Below are positions 11,077-20,982 of a stretch of 64,000 bases of DNA, piece after piece. The position numbers were made by a program, and so were the translations under genes. A model generated the notes under the pieces. That model had not been told where the DNA came from. It saw nothing but the letters and a program-made list of their open reading frames with translations, and ran no database searches. This DNA is from Acanthamoeba castellanii str. Neff (Eukaryota; Discosea; Longamoebia; Acanthamoebidae): contig NW_004457712.1 in assembly GCF_000313135.1 (NCBI RefSeq), forward strand, positions 651,149-715,148, given 5' to 3'. Position 1 is the first letter of the stretch; each line of letters opens with the position of its first letter.

Positions 11077-11734
11077 TCAGTGCTTGAGCCGTCGCAGAGG
11101 AGCGATGAAGGCCTCGCGATTCCTGAAGGCGGCGATGGAGATGACGAGAAGGATAACGCCCAGCACGGCTCCGCCAACCACGCCCACGATGATGGCGACG
11201 AAGTTGCCGCCCGAGATGAGGCCGTTGTAGGTTTGATCGAGCACCACTGGCGTGTCCGCGACGAAGATGGCGCCCGCCATGCCCGAGAGGGCCGCTGCAC
11301 CCAGGCCGTCGCAGTGGTAGGGGTAGAGACCGGCAGCGGTGAAGGTGATGTTGAACGTCCATGCAGCGGTGCTCGAATTGCCATCTCCAGCCTGGCCGGC
11401 TACGATGTAGGAATCGGCGCCGGTGGATGCATTGACGAAGCAGCCCTCGCTGCACGTAAAGAACTGCGAATCGGACACGACGTTGTGTGGCGACGATCCG
11501 CCGGGTTGATTTGCCCACACCACAGTATCACCCGTAGCGATGTAGACGAGTCCTGGCACGAAGGTGTCCGACGTCGTGACGTTGATTCGGTGGATGGTGG
11601 CTGAGGCAAGGGGGCTCGTAGCCAACAGAATACAGACCAAAAGGCCTGCAAGGTGGAAGATTTAGATGAGATTTGGGGCCGCAGAATGGATTAGCATGTG
11701 GCCACGTACCAACGGCTGCGGTGATTGGATTCAT
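11077..11734 (-). CDS. Secreted/membrane-anchored cupredoxin-like protein
   Basis: Two exons (11734-11710 and 11645-11077) join in phase 1 to a 197-residue protein. It starts MNPITAAVGLLVCILLAT, a signal peptide. The body is a cupredoxin-like fold (TSDTFVPG, IATGDTVVWAN, GGSSPHNVVS, TFTAAGLYPYHCDGLG, ALSGMAGAIFV). A transmembrane helix (FVAIIVGVVGGAVLGVILL) and a short basic tail follow, so the domain should face the cell exterior or vesicle lumen. The first His (PHN), the Cys and a Met fit type-1 copper ligands, but the usual His three residues after the Cys is replaced in CDGL. Copper binding is therefore uncertain. Two extra cysteines (FTCSEGCF) could form a disulfide. Function in the amoeba is unknown. 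Confidence 0.82.
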
Positions 11735-12710
11735 CTTTGCCAATCGATCCACTCCACGGCCAATTAATTGCACACACAGTCAGAAGCCCACGCCCGCCAG
11801 ATACATTGATTCTTGCCTGTTGGTGGGCGGGTCGGCACTTTGGCAGAAATCGGCACCGCGGTTGTGGCATCCCTCGCATTCCAGGACTGCTTCATACGTG
11901 CCTTTCCGGCTGTTAGCACGCAACTTGCGCCCGCTTTGCAAAGCTCTTGCCCTTTGGGCGAGCTGAACTTGCGATCGGTCTATTGTCCTACAGGCCCAAG
12001 TGGCATCTCGTTCACGCGAGGGCGTGGTAGGTGCTCCTTCCACTCATTTTTCTTGGTCCACTTGAACCGCTCCGTCTGGGTGGCAAGTCTGGGGCCACCG
12101 CCATGACGAGCCTTGGCGCAGGCCTCGGGCCAAACTGGATCGCGCGCGCTCGTGCATCAGGCGGCGTCTTGTGAGTGCCGGACCTGCAAGACTGTGGCGG
12201 TTCCTGGTGCTTTCTCTTTCCTGGCCAGGCCATCCACAGAAGTACGACTGCGTAGTCGAGAGCCAGCGAGAGGACACCACGGGGCTCTCTGGGCCACGCT
12301 TCTTTCACACGCCTTTCGGGCTCCTCTCCCCGAAGACCCGTAGAGTTGTGGCCTCATCAGTCATTTTGGCTGCCTTCTTTGCAGGGACATTCACGCCAGC
12401 CGTTGATGGACGACTATGACATGCTCCCCTTAGCAAAAGGGCACCTGCCTCACCGTCGGCCACTGCTTTCGCGTTACCTTTCGCAGCAGAGAGACAACAA
12501 CCCAAGCACCACACCACCCCCCACCTGTCCACACCGCCTTCCGTCGTGCAGCAAGCTCAAGGATTGGCGCCATCGAGCCAAAGAAGCGAGCAGGAGACAT
12601 CGGGCAGCACTCCCTTACAACAACAACAACTACAACCACAACAGCACACCACACCCCTGTTTGACCCACGGACGCACACAATAAACACCAGCAACCACCA
12701 GCTCGAGAAG
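11735..12710. other. Long intergenic region, no supported gene
   Basis: Nearly 1 kb with ORFs under 100 codons on both strands, none with a recognisable domain. A Cys-rich stretch on the minus strand (ECEGCHNRGADFC near 11860) could be a remnant of a zinc-binding gene but has stops on both sides. The right part is probably promoter/leader of the next gene: an in-frame Gln-rich extension upstream from 12546 is open but looks like 5' UTR. Confidence 0.4.
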
Positions 12711-13184
12711 ATGGCGACCACCAACACCACCCTGCCCTTCGCGACCGACAGGGGCCAGCTCTTGTTCGCACAGTCGACCCTCAAGGGCATCGACCTCGCG
12801 CTGGGCGAGGAGCTCCAGAAGGCGGCCATCGCTGCCGCGCCGCCCACCACAACTTCGACCTTGCCCGACCAAGATCAAGATGATCGAACGACGCCCATCG
12901 ATGCCATCGTGGTCTCGCCTCGCGTCGCGGAAGAGCTCACGCAGGCTGAGGTGATGCAGGCCGTGAAGGAGGTGCTCGGCTACTCCTTCCCCAAGCCCAC
13001 TTCGGGACCCGACGACATCTCGGTCTTCTCGGGCTACATCTTCGTCGGCGGCAAGCAGGTCACCTGGACGCGACACCTCTGCAATCGGATGGGCGGCAGC
13101 CGTATCACGCTCTCGATGCGAGAAGAAAAGGATGCGCTGCTGAGCTCCTGTCTCGACGCCAAGACCATCTTCGCCCTCCAATGA
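12711..13184 (+). CDS. Small protein of unknown function
   Basis: Unspliced 157-codon ORF starting MATTNTTLPFATDRG. I recognise no family. The N-terminal half has a Thr/Pro/Asp-rich linker; the C-terminal half looks folded (VVSPRVAEELTQAEVMQAVK, then YIFVGGKQVTWTRHLCNRMG). There is no signal peptide or membrane segment. The ORF stays open upstream to an ATG at 12546, adding 55 Gln/Ser/Thr-rich residues; I prefer 12711 because the upstream part has leader-like composition and GAAG precedes the ATG. Codon use fits a real gene, as GC is concentrated at third positions. Confidence 0.6.
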   Translation: MATTNTTLPFATDRGQLLFAQSTLKGIDLALGEELQKAAIAAAPPTTTSTLPDQDQDDRTTPIDAIVVSPRVAEELTQAEVMQAVKEVLGYSFPKPTSGPDDISVFSGYIFVGGKQVTWTRHLCNRMGGSRITLSMREEKDALLSSCLDAKTIFALQ

Positions 13185-13574
13185 GGAACGAGGAATCCTC
13201 GACGCTTGAAGAAAAAGGCCCCCGCCCATCGATAGGTCGATGATCGTCCGCCGTACCGCTTCTCCTCACCCCGATTCACCTTTGCACAAATTTTCCTCCT
13301 CATCAACAGCAAAGGAGCAATTATTTCGTTGATCAGTAATCCTCCTGCGCTTGTACTCCATAACTAAGATCAATACCACAATAAACAGCACTGTACACTC
13401 TCGAAGCGCCTTGTTTGCACCATCTCGAAAATCACCGTGCCATCATCCAGAACGTTCGCGGGCAGTTTTTTCCCACATTCCAACCATTCCACGTCAGTTG
13501 GCGCCAAAACCAACGACTCGGTTGTTTCTGGTCCATCTCGAAACCAAGAAACAGAACTCTTGAATTGCGAGGAG
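13185..13574. other. Intergenic region before XLF
   Basis: The 3' flank of the small unknown gene and the promoter/leader of the XLF gene, AT-richer than its neighbours. No supported gene. Confidence 0.5.
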
Positions 13575-15381
13575 ATGGAGACAGATCTGGTGATCGATGA
13601 GCTGAGCAGCGAGCCATGGGGCACCCTTGTAGTGCCTGCCACCGCAGAATTGCTCGGCGGACCCGAGACGACTACCTCCTACTTCATCAAGTCCAAATTC
13701 TCCTCTGCGTCCTACACTTTTCTCGTGACCGACTTGACGTCGGTGTGGGTGCAGTCTTGTGATCGCGCCGACGTCAAACGACTCAAGCAGGTGCTCTCCC
13801 CTCGCCACATGATTCTCATTCGATCCCCACACTTGGACTAAGGGAGATTACTTTTTACAAAAGGAATTCAATCCCTTGGTCGATACACCCGTGGCGCGCA
13901 TCCTCCTGCTCGTGAAGCAGTCGCTGGTGGACGTGGCCATCGGGCGCAGGGAGCATTCGGCTCAGGTCAAGCACCAGATCGACCTCCAGGTACTGCTACT
14001 GCTGTCGCCCTTCACGTAGCGACCCACCGATGGGGCAGCTTACGTCGAATCGTATGGTTGGCTTCTCCTTAGGCCGATGGACGGCTGTCGGTCCAGTTCT
14101 CGACCAAGATCGATTTCTACCGCTTCAAGTGGACCTTTGACTGCGCCCCGCTCACCGGCGAGGAGCAGCGGATCGCATTCCTGCGCACCTCCTTCCTGCA
14201 GCCGCTCCTCGTCATCACCAGCGAGCTTCAGCAGCAGCTGCGCGAGCTGAAGAACATCATCGCCCTCAAGGGTACAAATACTCACAACCACCACCCCAAC
14301 CTTGATGATGATGACCGTTACCTTCTTTGGTGTTAACACCTTTGGGCAGATGCGGAGATCGCCGAGTACAGGTCCAAAGGCATTAAGTTGCCCAAAGGTA
14401 CTGACATGTTGCTTTTGCTCATTGCGTTGTGTGGTTGAAGTTGTTGTGTGGCTAACCGCCATACAACGCTGTGCAGCTGTGCAGACGGCGCGCTTCGATC
14501 CGGAGGGGTTTGAGGACCGGCGGCTGGCCTCGTCCAGCTTCAAGCGCACGCTACGGGAACCCACGTTCTCGTTGGACGACGTCACTGGCAAGATTTACCA
14601 GAAGCTCACCGCCCACCACCAAGACCAAGGTCTGCTCGTCCGTTGCGCATTTCTCTCTCTATGTGTCGTGTGTGTGTCGTGTGTGCCGTGCGTGTCCTCA
14701 CCACCAAGCCAAACGCAACAGAAGAAAAGAAGGTGTTGAGTCGCCAGGCCAGCTGTGCCTCTCTTCCGCTCTCCACGGAATCTGCATCCGCGCTCACGCC
14801 TTCCACGTTCGAGAGCTCAGGGGTGCGTGTGTCGACCCTTGACCTTCGAAGTCATTCTGTGTGGCTCGAGTCCCTGCCCTCTCTGCGCCCGTGGCTGACG
14901 TGCGGCGCGTTTATTCTTTTTCTTGATCAGTCGCTGAGCCCGGGCGAGAGCAAGCGCAAGCGTATGCGGCCTGCCGCACAGCCTACGGTTGACGTGCCCT
15001 CGCTCTCGCTCTCCGAAGCCTCAGATGAGGGTCCACAGAGCCAGCAGGACTGGTCCTCCCCCTCGGTGCGTTCCATCGCCTGCACCATCGCACCCGCACA
15101 CGCACAGACCGCACACGCACACCACCACCGCACACGCACGCACATTCACAATCGCACCGCACGCGCGCGTGTGTTGTGTTTGTGGCTCACCCACGGGTCG
15201 TCAGCAGCAGCGGAGGAGCCCCGGTCCAGCGCGGGAGGCGGTGAACCCGCTGAGCTACCAGGAGTCGCCCGAGGAGACCAGCCGCAAGGTGGCCCTCCGC
15301 CAACGACTCGAAGCGCTGGCCAAGAAGAAGGAGGACAAGAAGCAGGTCAAGACCACCAAGCGCAAGTTCCAATTCATCTGA
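13575..15381 (+). CDS. NHEJ1: Non-homologous end-joining factor XLF (Cernunnos)
   Basis: Structural factor that, with XRCC4-ligase IV and Ku, bridges broken DNA ends. Exons 13575-13790, 13864-13989, 14073-14271, 14350-14397, 14477-14629, 14722-14822, one starting at the TCGCTG after 14930, and a last one to 15381 join in consistent phases. The head domain carries SSEPWGTLVV and YTFLVTDLTSVWVQSCD, then FYRFKWTFDCAPLT before the coiled-coil stalk LQQQLRELKNIIALKDAEIA, EYRSKGIKL and ARFDPEGFE. These blocks follow the same order as human XLF. The C-terminus is disordered and ends VKTTKRKFQFI, like the Ku-binding motif at the end of animal XLF. XRCC4 is less likely because of that tail and the EPW start. 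Confidence 0.88.
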
Positions 15382-15465
15382 TGGGGCCGGCTCTGTATAT
15401 TTTTAAACAATACTACTCTTCACATTCGACACACGACACACGCGCGCGCGTGCGTGTGCGGTTGC

Positions 15466-17741
15466 TCAGTAGGTGAAGCTTTCGGTGTGGACGGGCGCCG
15501 GGGAGTGGAGCTCGTCCTTGAGCAAGGTGGTGATGTGGGTCATGAAGGCGTCGGGGCCGCACACGTAGGCCGCGCGTTCGGCCAGGTCCGGCACACACTC
15601 GCGGATGGCCTCGGCCGTCCACCGGCCCCGGCGCACCGACACTCCGCCCCGCCTCGGCAGCGCCTGGCCGGCCTCGGCCTCGGCCTGGGTGACGGTGACG
15701 TGCAGCGCCAGGCCGGGCAGTGTCGATGCGAGCTCCACCAGCTCGTCGCCGAAGATGAAGTCGTCGGTGGTCCGCACGCTGTAGAGGAAGACCACGTCGA
15801 CCGCGGCCGGCTGTCGGTGGACCAGCCCGCGCAGCATGGACATGAGCGGGGTCACGCCGACCCCGCCGGCCACGAAGAGCAGCCGCTGGGCGCCCGCCGC
15901 GGCGTCGTCGCCGGGCGCAGTCGGCGGGAGGTGGAAGTCGCCGCCGACGTTGACCAGCCGTAGGGAGTCGCCGACGCTGGCGTCGTGGAGCCACGCTGAG
16001 GCCTTGCCACCGGGCTGTCGCTTGACGGTGATGGCCACCTGGTACTCGCTGGGCGAGAGCGGCGCCGACGAGAGCGTCCACGTCCGCGACAGGGTCGCGG
16101 TCTCCGACGATGACGAGGCGTCGCCGCCGGGGAGGTCGATCAGGAACGTGCCGTACTGGCCCGGCTTCTGCGTGGTGGTGAGCGGAATGGTGGCGGTGAG
16201 CACCAGCGTCATCGTGTCGTGCGTCTCACGCTTCTTGCGGGCAATCGTGACTGGATAGCCGCTCAAGCCCGTCGAGAAATCCACTCCCGCACGCACTGCC
16301 GTATATTCACTTTAGTGCATGTGCGATGATGTGCGTGGGCGTGTGCGGTTGTGTGCGGTGGTGCGTGTGCGAGGGTGTGGAGGAGACACGCACTGGTGGC
16401 GGCGGGGAGAAAAGGCGACCGCTCGAGAAAGGTGGAGCGCAGCATTGAGAGCGCGCCACGCACCAGCCGCGCGCGTTGGACCGTGAAGGCCACGCTGCGG
16501 TGCGCCCCGGGCACCTCGCGCACGTCCCACTCGACCGTCGCGCGGCCCGTCAGCTGCAGCACGTCGCCGCTCGGCCCAAAGTCGATGAAGAGCAGGCCGC
16601 ACCGGGGGTCCTTGACCAGGTTGCCCAGCGTGTTGAACAGGAAATTGCCGACGTAGTCGGGCCACACCAAGGTGGTGGCCGCGCTCGCGCCATCGCCGTC
16701 GTCGCGGAAGTGGATGGCGCCGGGCTCGACGCCTCGGTGCGACACGTCGACTCCGTGGGCCGGATGATTAGGGTCCTTCAGAAAGCAACTGCAACACGCC
16801 ACACGACACGCACGACACGCACGACCGCACGACACGCACGACACGACCGCAGAAGAGTGGTGAGAAGAAGAGTCTTGATGCAGCGAAAGTTGCTTTTGTA
16901 GGTACCTGGCCACAAAGAAGGTGTCGGAGCGCTCTACGTAGGCGCGCATCTCCGGGCTGAGCACTCGCTTGGTCTCCACCACCTCGCACTCCCGCCCCAG
17001 CCTCTCCCCCGCGTCCTCCGTGAACTCCACCGCGCGCGTTTGTATGTACTGCGTGTGCGTGTGCGTGTGCGTGTGCGTGTGCGGTCTGTCAGCTGGAGAA
17101 TGCGAGGAACGAACGGCGAAAAACTGGCACACACCTTTGGGCAGTTGCCGAACGAGATGTCGAGCGCAAAGTCGAAGCCGCCGCGGCCGCCGTCGTGCAC
17201 GCGTGCGACCTTGCCGTTGGCCCGGTTGCGGCGCCGCGTGTCGAGCTGCATGCCCAGGAACCCGATGGGCGCGCCGGGCTGGAGGCCGCCGCCGGCGACC
17301 AGCGGGTCGTGCGGCGGCACGGGCGTGCGCACATGGAGGCTCTTGTCCGTGGGCGACTCGATGAAGCCCGGCAGGCCCGGCAGCACCGACGCCCACAACT
17401 GCCCCTGGCGGTCCACCGAGCCTGCGTGTGGCGTTGAGTACTCGAAAAGTGAAGTCGAGTAAGTACTGAGAACACGTACCGACGAAGAGACAGGCGAGGC
17501 ACTCCTGAAAGAAGAGGCGATGCTGGTGTGGCATGTAGGGGCGCATGACCCTCGTCATCTGCAATGGCACGCCAGTTGATAAAGAAGTAGGAGGTTACCC
17601 CCTGCCTTATCATCATTACTTTTCTTTTCTTTTTTTTGGGGGGGAAGGAGAACTTACGTCGACTTGGGCCTCGAGGACTCCCAGCTTGGCCTGCACCTCG
17701 CGCTCACCCTCATGGACTCGATCCTCATACGCGTACTCCAT
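15466..17741 (-). CDS. PNPOx-like flavin domain fused to ferredoxin-reductase-type oxidoreductase
   Basis: Two-part flavoprotein. The N-terminal half (exons 17741 to about 16430) resembles the pyridoxamine-phosphate-oxidase/FMN split-barrel family: HQHRLFFQECLACLFVGSVD, GQLWASVLPGLPGF, GFLGMQLDTRRRNRANGK, and later DYVGNFLFNTLGNLVKDP with CGLLFIDF. The C-terminal half (16296-15466) is an FNR-like module: FAD motif SRTWTLSSAP, nucleotide motif GGVGVTPLMSML, and the terminal YVCGPDAFM. No C-terminal 2Fe-2S cluster follows. The same architecture is known from bacterial PNPOx/FNR proteins, so bacterial ancestry is possible but unproven. The ATG at 17741 gives MEYAYEDRVHEGEREVQ. It likely passes electrons from NAD(P)H; substrate unknown. 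Its stop faces the XLF stop 84 bp away. Confidence 0.8.
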
Positions 17742-17946
17742 CTTCACAGTTGGTGTACTAAAACAACAAGATACAATATTATATAAGCTGTGGCCCACCA
17801 ATCGCGATATATCAGTCAAGCGCCGAAAGCGTCCGCCGACACGTCGATAAAGCCGACATGGCACTCTCTCATCCCGGAACTCGGCTCGCGCCTTCTTCGG
17901 CGGTGCCATCGCACAAGGGCTGGTTTATTTCCAGGCTTCTGTCTGG

Positions 17947-18800
17947 TTACACACCACCGGCAAGTTCGGGGTTCTGGCCGGTCACCCAGCTTGCCTGCGG
18001 GCTTGCGAGGAAGGCCACGACGTGAGCTACCTCCTCGGGCTTGCCGAGGCGGTTCTCGAGCGGGGTCTGGGCCTTGATGCCGGCCTTGGCCTGGTCGCCC
18101 ATCGTGTCGGACATGTCCGTTTCGGTCACGCCCGGCGCCACCGAGTTGACGCGAATGCCCCTTGCGCCCAGCTCCTTGGCCGCAGTCTTCGTAAGCAAAT
18201 CCACCGCGGCCTTCGTCGCCGCGTAGGCGCCCAAGTTCTGCACGTCACGCACAGCGAGGGGGATTGTAAGATCGCACAACACAACACGACATGACACGAC
18301 ACGCGACAGACACAACGCACCGGTAGAGCAAGTCTGGAGGTAACGCTGGAGACGTTGATGATAGCGCCCCCGTTGGGAAGGACCTTGGAAGCGGCCTGGA
18401 TGCCCCACAGGGTGCCCTTGTAGTTGACCCCCAGCAGCCGGTCGACCTCGTCCTCGGCCACGTCGGCCAGCGGCGCCATCGAGAAGATGCCGGAATTGTT
18501 GACGAACACGTCGAGCCGGCCCCAGCGCTTGACCACCTGGTCGACCAGGTTGAACACCTGAGCCCGCACGGACACGTCGGCCTGGAATGCGTGGGCCTGG
18601 CCGCCAGCCCGTTCGATCTCAGCCACCACGGCCTTGGCCGCCTCGGCGCCGTTGGCGTAGTTGACCGCCACAATAGCACCCTCAGCGGCCAGCTGCTTGG
18701 CGATGGCCGCACCTATACCCCGCGAGCTGCCGGTCACGATCGCGACCTTTCCGGCAAGACGGCCGGTCGATGCGACAGTGTTGGTCTGAGCGGCTTGCAT
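17947..18800 (-). CDS. Short-chain dehydrogenase/reductase (FabG-like)
   Basis: NAD(P)-dependent oxidoreductase of the classical SDR family. Two exons flank an intron (about 18320-18241) with GTGTC repeats. The first exon has the cofactor motif TGSSRGIGAA, the NNSG motif (VFVNNSGIF) and catalytic Ser in NVSSVTS. The second carries the catalytic GAYAATKAA (Tyr-x3-Lys), then RVNSVAPGVTETDM and EVAHVVAFLAS. The length, about 250 residues, is normal for 3-oxoacyl-ACP reductase/glucose-dehydrogenase-like SDRs. The ATG at 18800 (MQAAQTNTVASTG) is preferred over upstream in-frame ones because homology starts soon after it. The C-terminus ends in ELAGGV, slightly short of the usual VDGG end. Substrate cannot be told. 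Confidence 0.87.
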
Positions 18801-19078
18801 TGCTGTAGCTTTGAAAATACGTTGATGTTGTTGAGATGTTGGCTGGTGTGAGAACGACCTGAGCCTGGTCGTTGTTATATAGTTGCAGGTCGGCCAATGT
18901 CGGCGCGAGAAGATGTATGGGTACATACCAAAAACAAACGCGCGTTGGGTGGCGACGCTTGATATTTTGATTGGCCCGTAGAAAGGCAAATGCTAATAAA
19001 ATAATTTGAATTCCATAACATCACCCACCAGACCAAACGGTTGGGATGCATTTAGATGGGCTGTTGGTGCAACGTTGG

Positions 19079-20597
19079 CTACGAGGGGGGAGGGAGGCGG
19101 ACAACTACATCGGTGACCGGATAGGCGGGCAGGTTGAGCTCGTACTTCTTCTCCAGCGATCTGCGCCAACCCACCAGTCAGAGCACAACACAAAGAAGAA
19201 GTTGTTGTTATGGTGATGGACGCGAGCGTACGGAGGAACGAAGCGGCCGCCCAGCCAGTGCTCTTTGCGGAAGGAGCGCGTCGCCAGCTTCGGCGCCGTG
19301 AGCGACACTGTGCAGAGGGCTTTGCTGGTTATTTGATTGTTGCAGGCTCGTCAGGCTCAGAGTTGCACATACCCAAGAGCTGCGGCTCCTTGACGCCCAC
19401 ACCCGCGCTGTCGCCTGCATTGAGGAGGAGGGAAAGCGAAAGCGAAAGCGGTTGAGCGACCCCTTTCCTTTCTTTTCGGGTGGACGCGGCCACGGTGGAA
19501 GGACCTTTCTCAACGTCCCAGCCGGAGGGAATGTCGATGGAGGCGATGGGCACCTCGGTCTCGCGCAGCCGCTGTGCCCAAACCTCCAGTTCAGAACACG
19601 ACTAACACGGAGTAGATGGTGGGGTGCAATAGACCTTCAAAACGGCGTCGAATGGTGGTCGTACGCCCGACTCGGGCTTGAAGCTGAACCCGAAGATGGC
19701 ATCCACGATCAGCTGCCCCCCCCCATTTCCACGCAAGCCGGGCACGCAACACGCAGGCGGTCAACCTCACAAAAAGAAGCAAAGCAACAACGCCCGGGCC
19801 ACGTTTCACATCAGTACATACGTTGTAGTCTTCCAGCCTGTCGGGCAGCTGGTCGATGAAGGGGATCCCCATGTACTCGCATTGCTTCACCAGGTTCTGC
19901 ACAACGGGGACGTCCGAAACGCATGACACCGTCGATGTGAATCTGAGGCGCCTGCGCAGTGTGGGTTGGTGGAAAGGGGAGGGGAGGAGGCGTTACGCGG
20001 TACAGGTCCTTGTCGGTGCGCTTGGGGTAGTGGATGGTCGGCTGGTAGCCGAAGAGCAGCAGGTGGCGAGCGCACACGAGGCCATCGCCGCCAGTACCGC
20101 CCCTACGTTAAGGATTCCATACTCGTGTTGTGTCGCATGGCAAAGGCCGTGTGTCGTGGTGTCGTGGTCGTGTGCGTGTCGTGTCGTGTCGTGCGTGTCG
20201 TGTCGTGTCGTGTCGTGTGGCACGGAAGGAAGAGAGGATATTTGTTGCCGGGGCCGGCGATGACGAGCACGTTGTGGTGTGTGGGGAAGACCTTGGCGAT
20301 CGCCGTCGCACAGCTCAGTCCCGCCAGCTCCATCAGCTGCCCTCCCGCCCACCCACCCACCACCACATGTTGTAACTGAGCAAGGGGGAGAAGAAGAGCT
20401 GAAGCAGTGCTTACCTGGTCGACGGAGAAGCCGCAGACGGGTCCCATCAACTCCACGTCAATGTTCTGGGCCTCCTCCTGCGTCAAGTACTGCAGCCGCA
20501 CGTGCAGCACAAACGCGCCCCTCCCGTAAGTCTCCTTGGAGGAGGCGGCAGAGAAGAAGGCAGAGGAAAAGGGGACCTTGAGGCGGCGGGTGCTCAT
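19079..20597 (-). CDS. NAXE: NAD(P)H-hydrate epimerase, copy 1
   Basis: Epimerises damaged S/R-NAD(P)HX so that the dehydratase NAXD can repair it. Seven or more exons give [124 protein letters not shown] and [14 protein letters not shown], in the same order as human NAXE. The GPGN/NGGDG junction works only with an AT-AC intron (20241-20094). The ATG at 20597 gives MSTRRLK spliced to YLTQ (intron 20576-20490), parallel to copy 2. An in-frame ATG at 20747 would add a 50-residue Arg/Ser/Thr-rich leader that could target mitochondria. Copy 2 lies directly upstream on the same strand. Confidence 0.9.
20094..20241 (-). other. Apparent U12-type AT-AC intron in NAXE copy 1
   Basis: The donor reads AA|ATATCCTC and the branch-site-like element is TCCTTAAC, 14 nt before an AC acceptor (GGTAC|TGG). 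Splicing here restores GPGNNGGDG, the family motif. No GT donor lies near enough to give the same protein. Confidence 0.82.
20162..20219. repeat. CGTGT pentamer repeat in the U12-type intron
   Basis: CGTGT/CGTGC units in the middle of the AT-AC intron of NAXE copy 1. The matching intron of copy 2 has a different, shorter repeat (TGCGTGTG-type). Confidence 0.85.
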
Positions 20598-20820
20598 GGT
20601 TGGTGGTACTTCTGCTACTCGTGGGGGCAAAGTGGTGGCAAAGGCTCGCCGAAGGGGCGTGAAGGAGGGGCGCGTGCAGGTGCTGGTGCTGGTGATGGGG
20701 GTGGTCGTGCAAGTGGCCAAACGCAGGCTGGTGCTGGAGGGTGGCACCGTGGATTTGGGGAAGAGAAGAAGGCCGGGCCTGCTACTGCGTGCGACGTGTG
20801 TTCTGCCGCCAACACGAGCG

Positions 20821-20930
20821 AAAGAAATATTTTCATTTATTTGTCACTTTTCCTTGTACGTATTTTCTTGTGTGGAAAGAAATATTTTCATTTATTTGTC
20901 ACTTTTCCTTGTACGTATTTTCTTGTGTGG
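20821..20930. repeat. 55-bp tandem duplication
   Basis: Two apparently exact head-to-tail 55-bp copies (20821-20875, 20876-20930) beginning AAAGAAATATTTTCATT, with a third copy starting but diverging at 20931. AT-rich, in the spacer between the two NAXE copies. Confidence 0.92.
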
Positions 20931-20982
20931 AAAGAAAAGAAAATGTTTTTCTCTCTAACGTTCCAAGCAAGAAGTGAAGGTA

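Noticed and set aside
11780..12308. Possible zinc-finger gene on the minus strand (ECEGCHNRGADFC)
   Set aside because: The frame is closed on both sides, no splice sites join convincing pieces, and competing ORFs exist on the plus strand.
13575..15381. XRCC4 rather than XLF
   Set aside because: The head start EPW, the FYRFKW strand and the Ku-binding-like C-terminal tail fit XLF better; not tested with a profile.
20103..20240. Reading through the NAXE copy 1 exon to KYPLFLP and a GTGCCA donor
   Set aside because: It would add seven residues, and the matching acceptor would not rebuild NGGDG; the AT-AC solution gives the family motif exactly in both copies.
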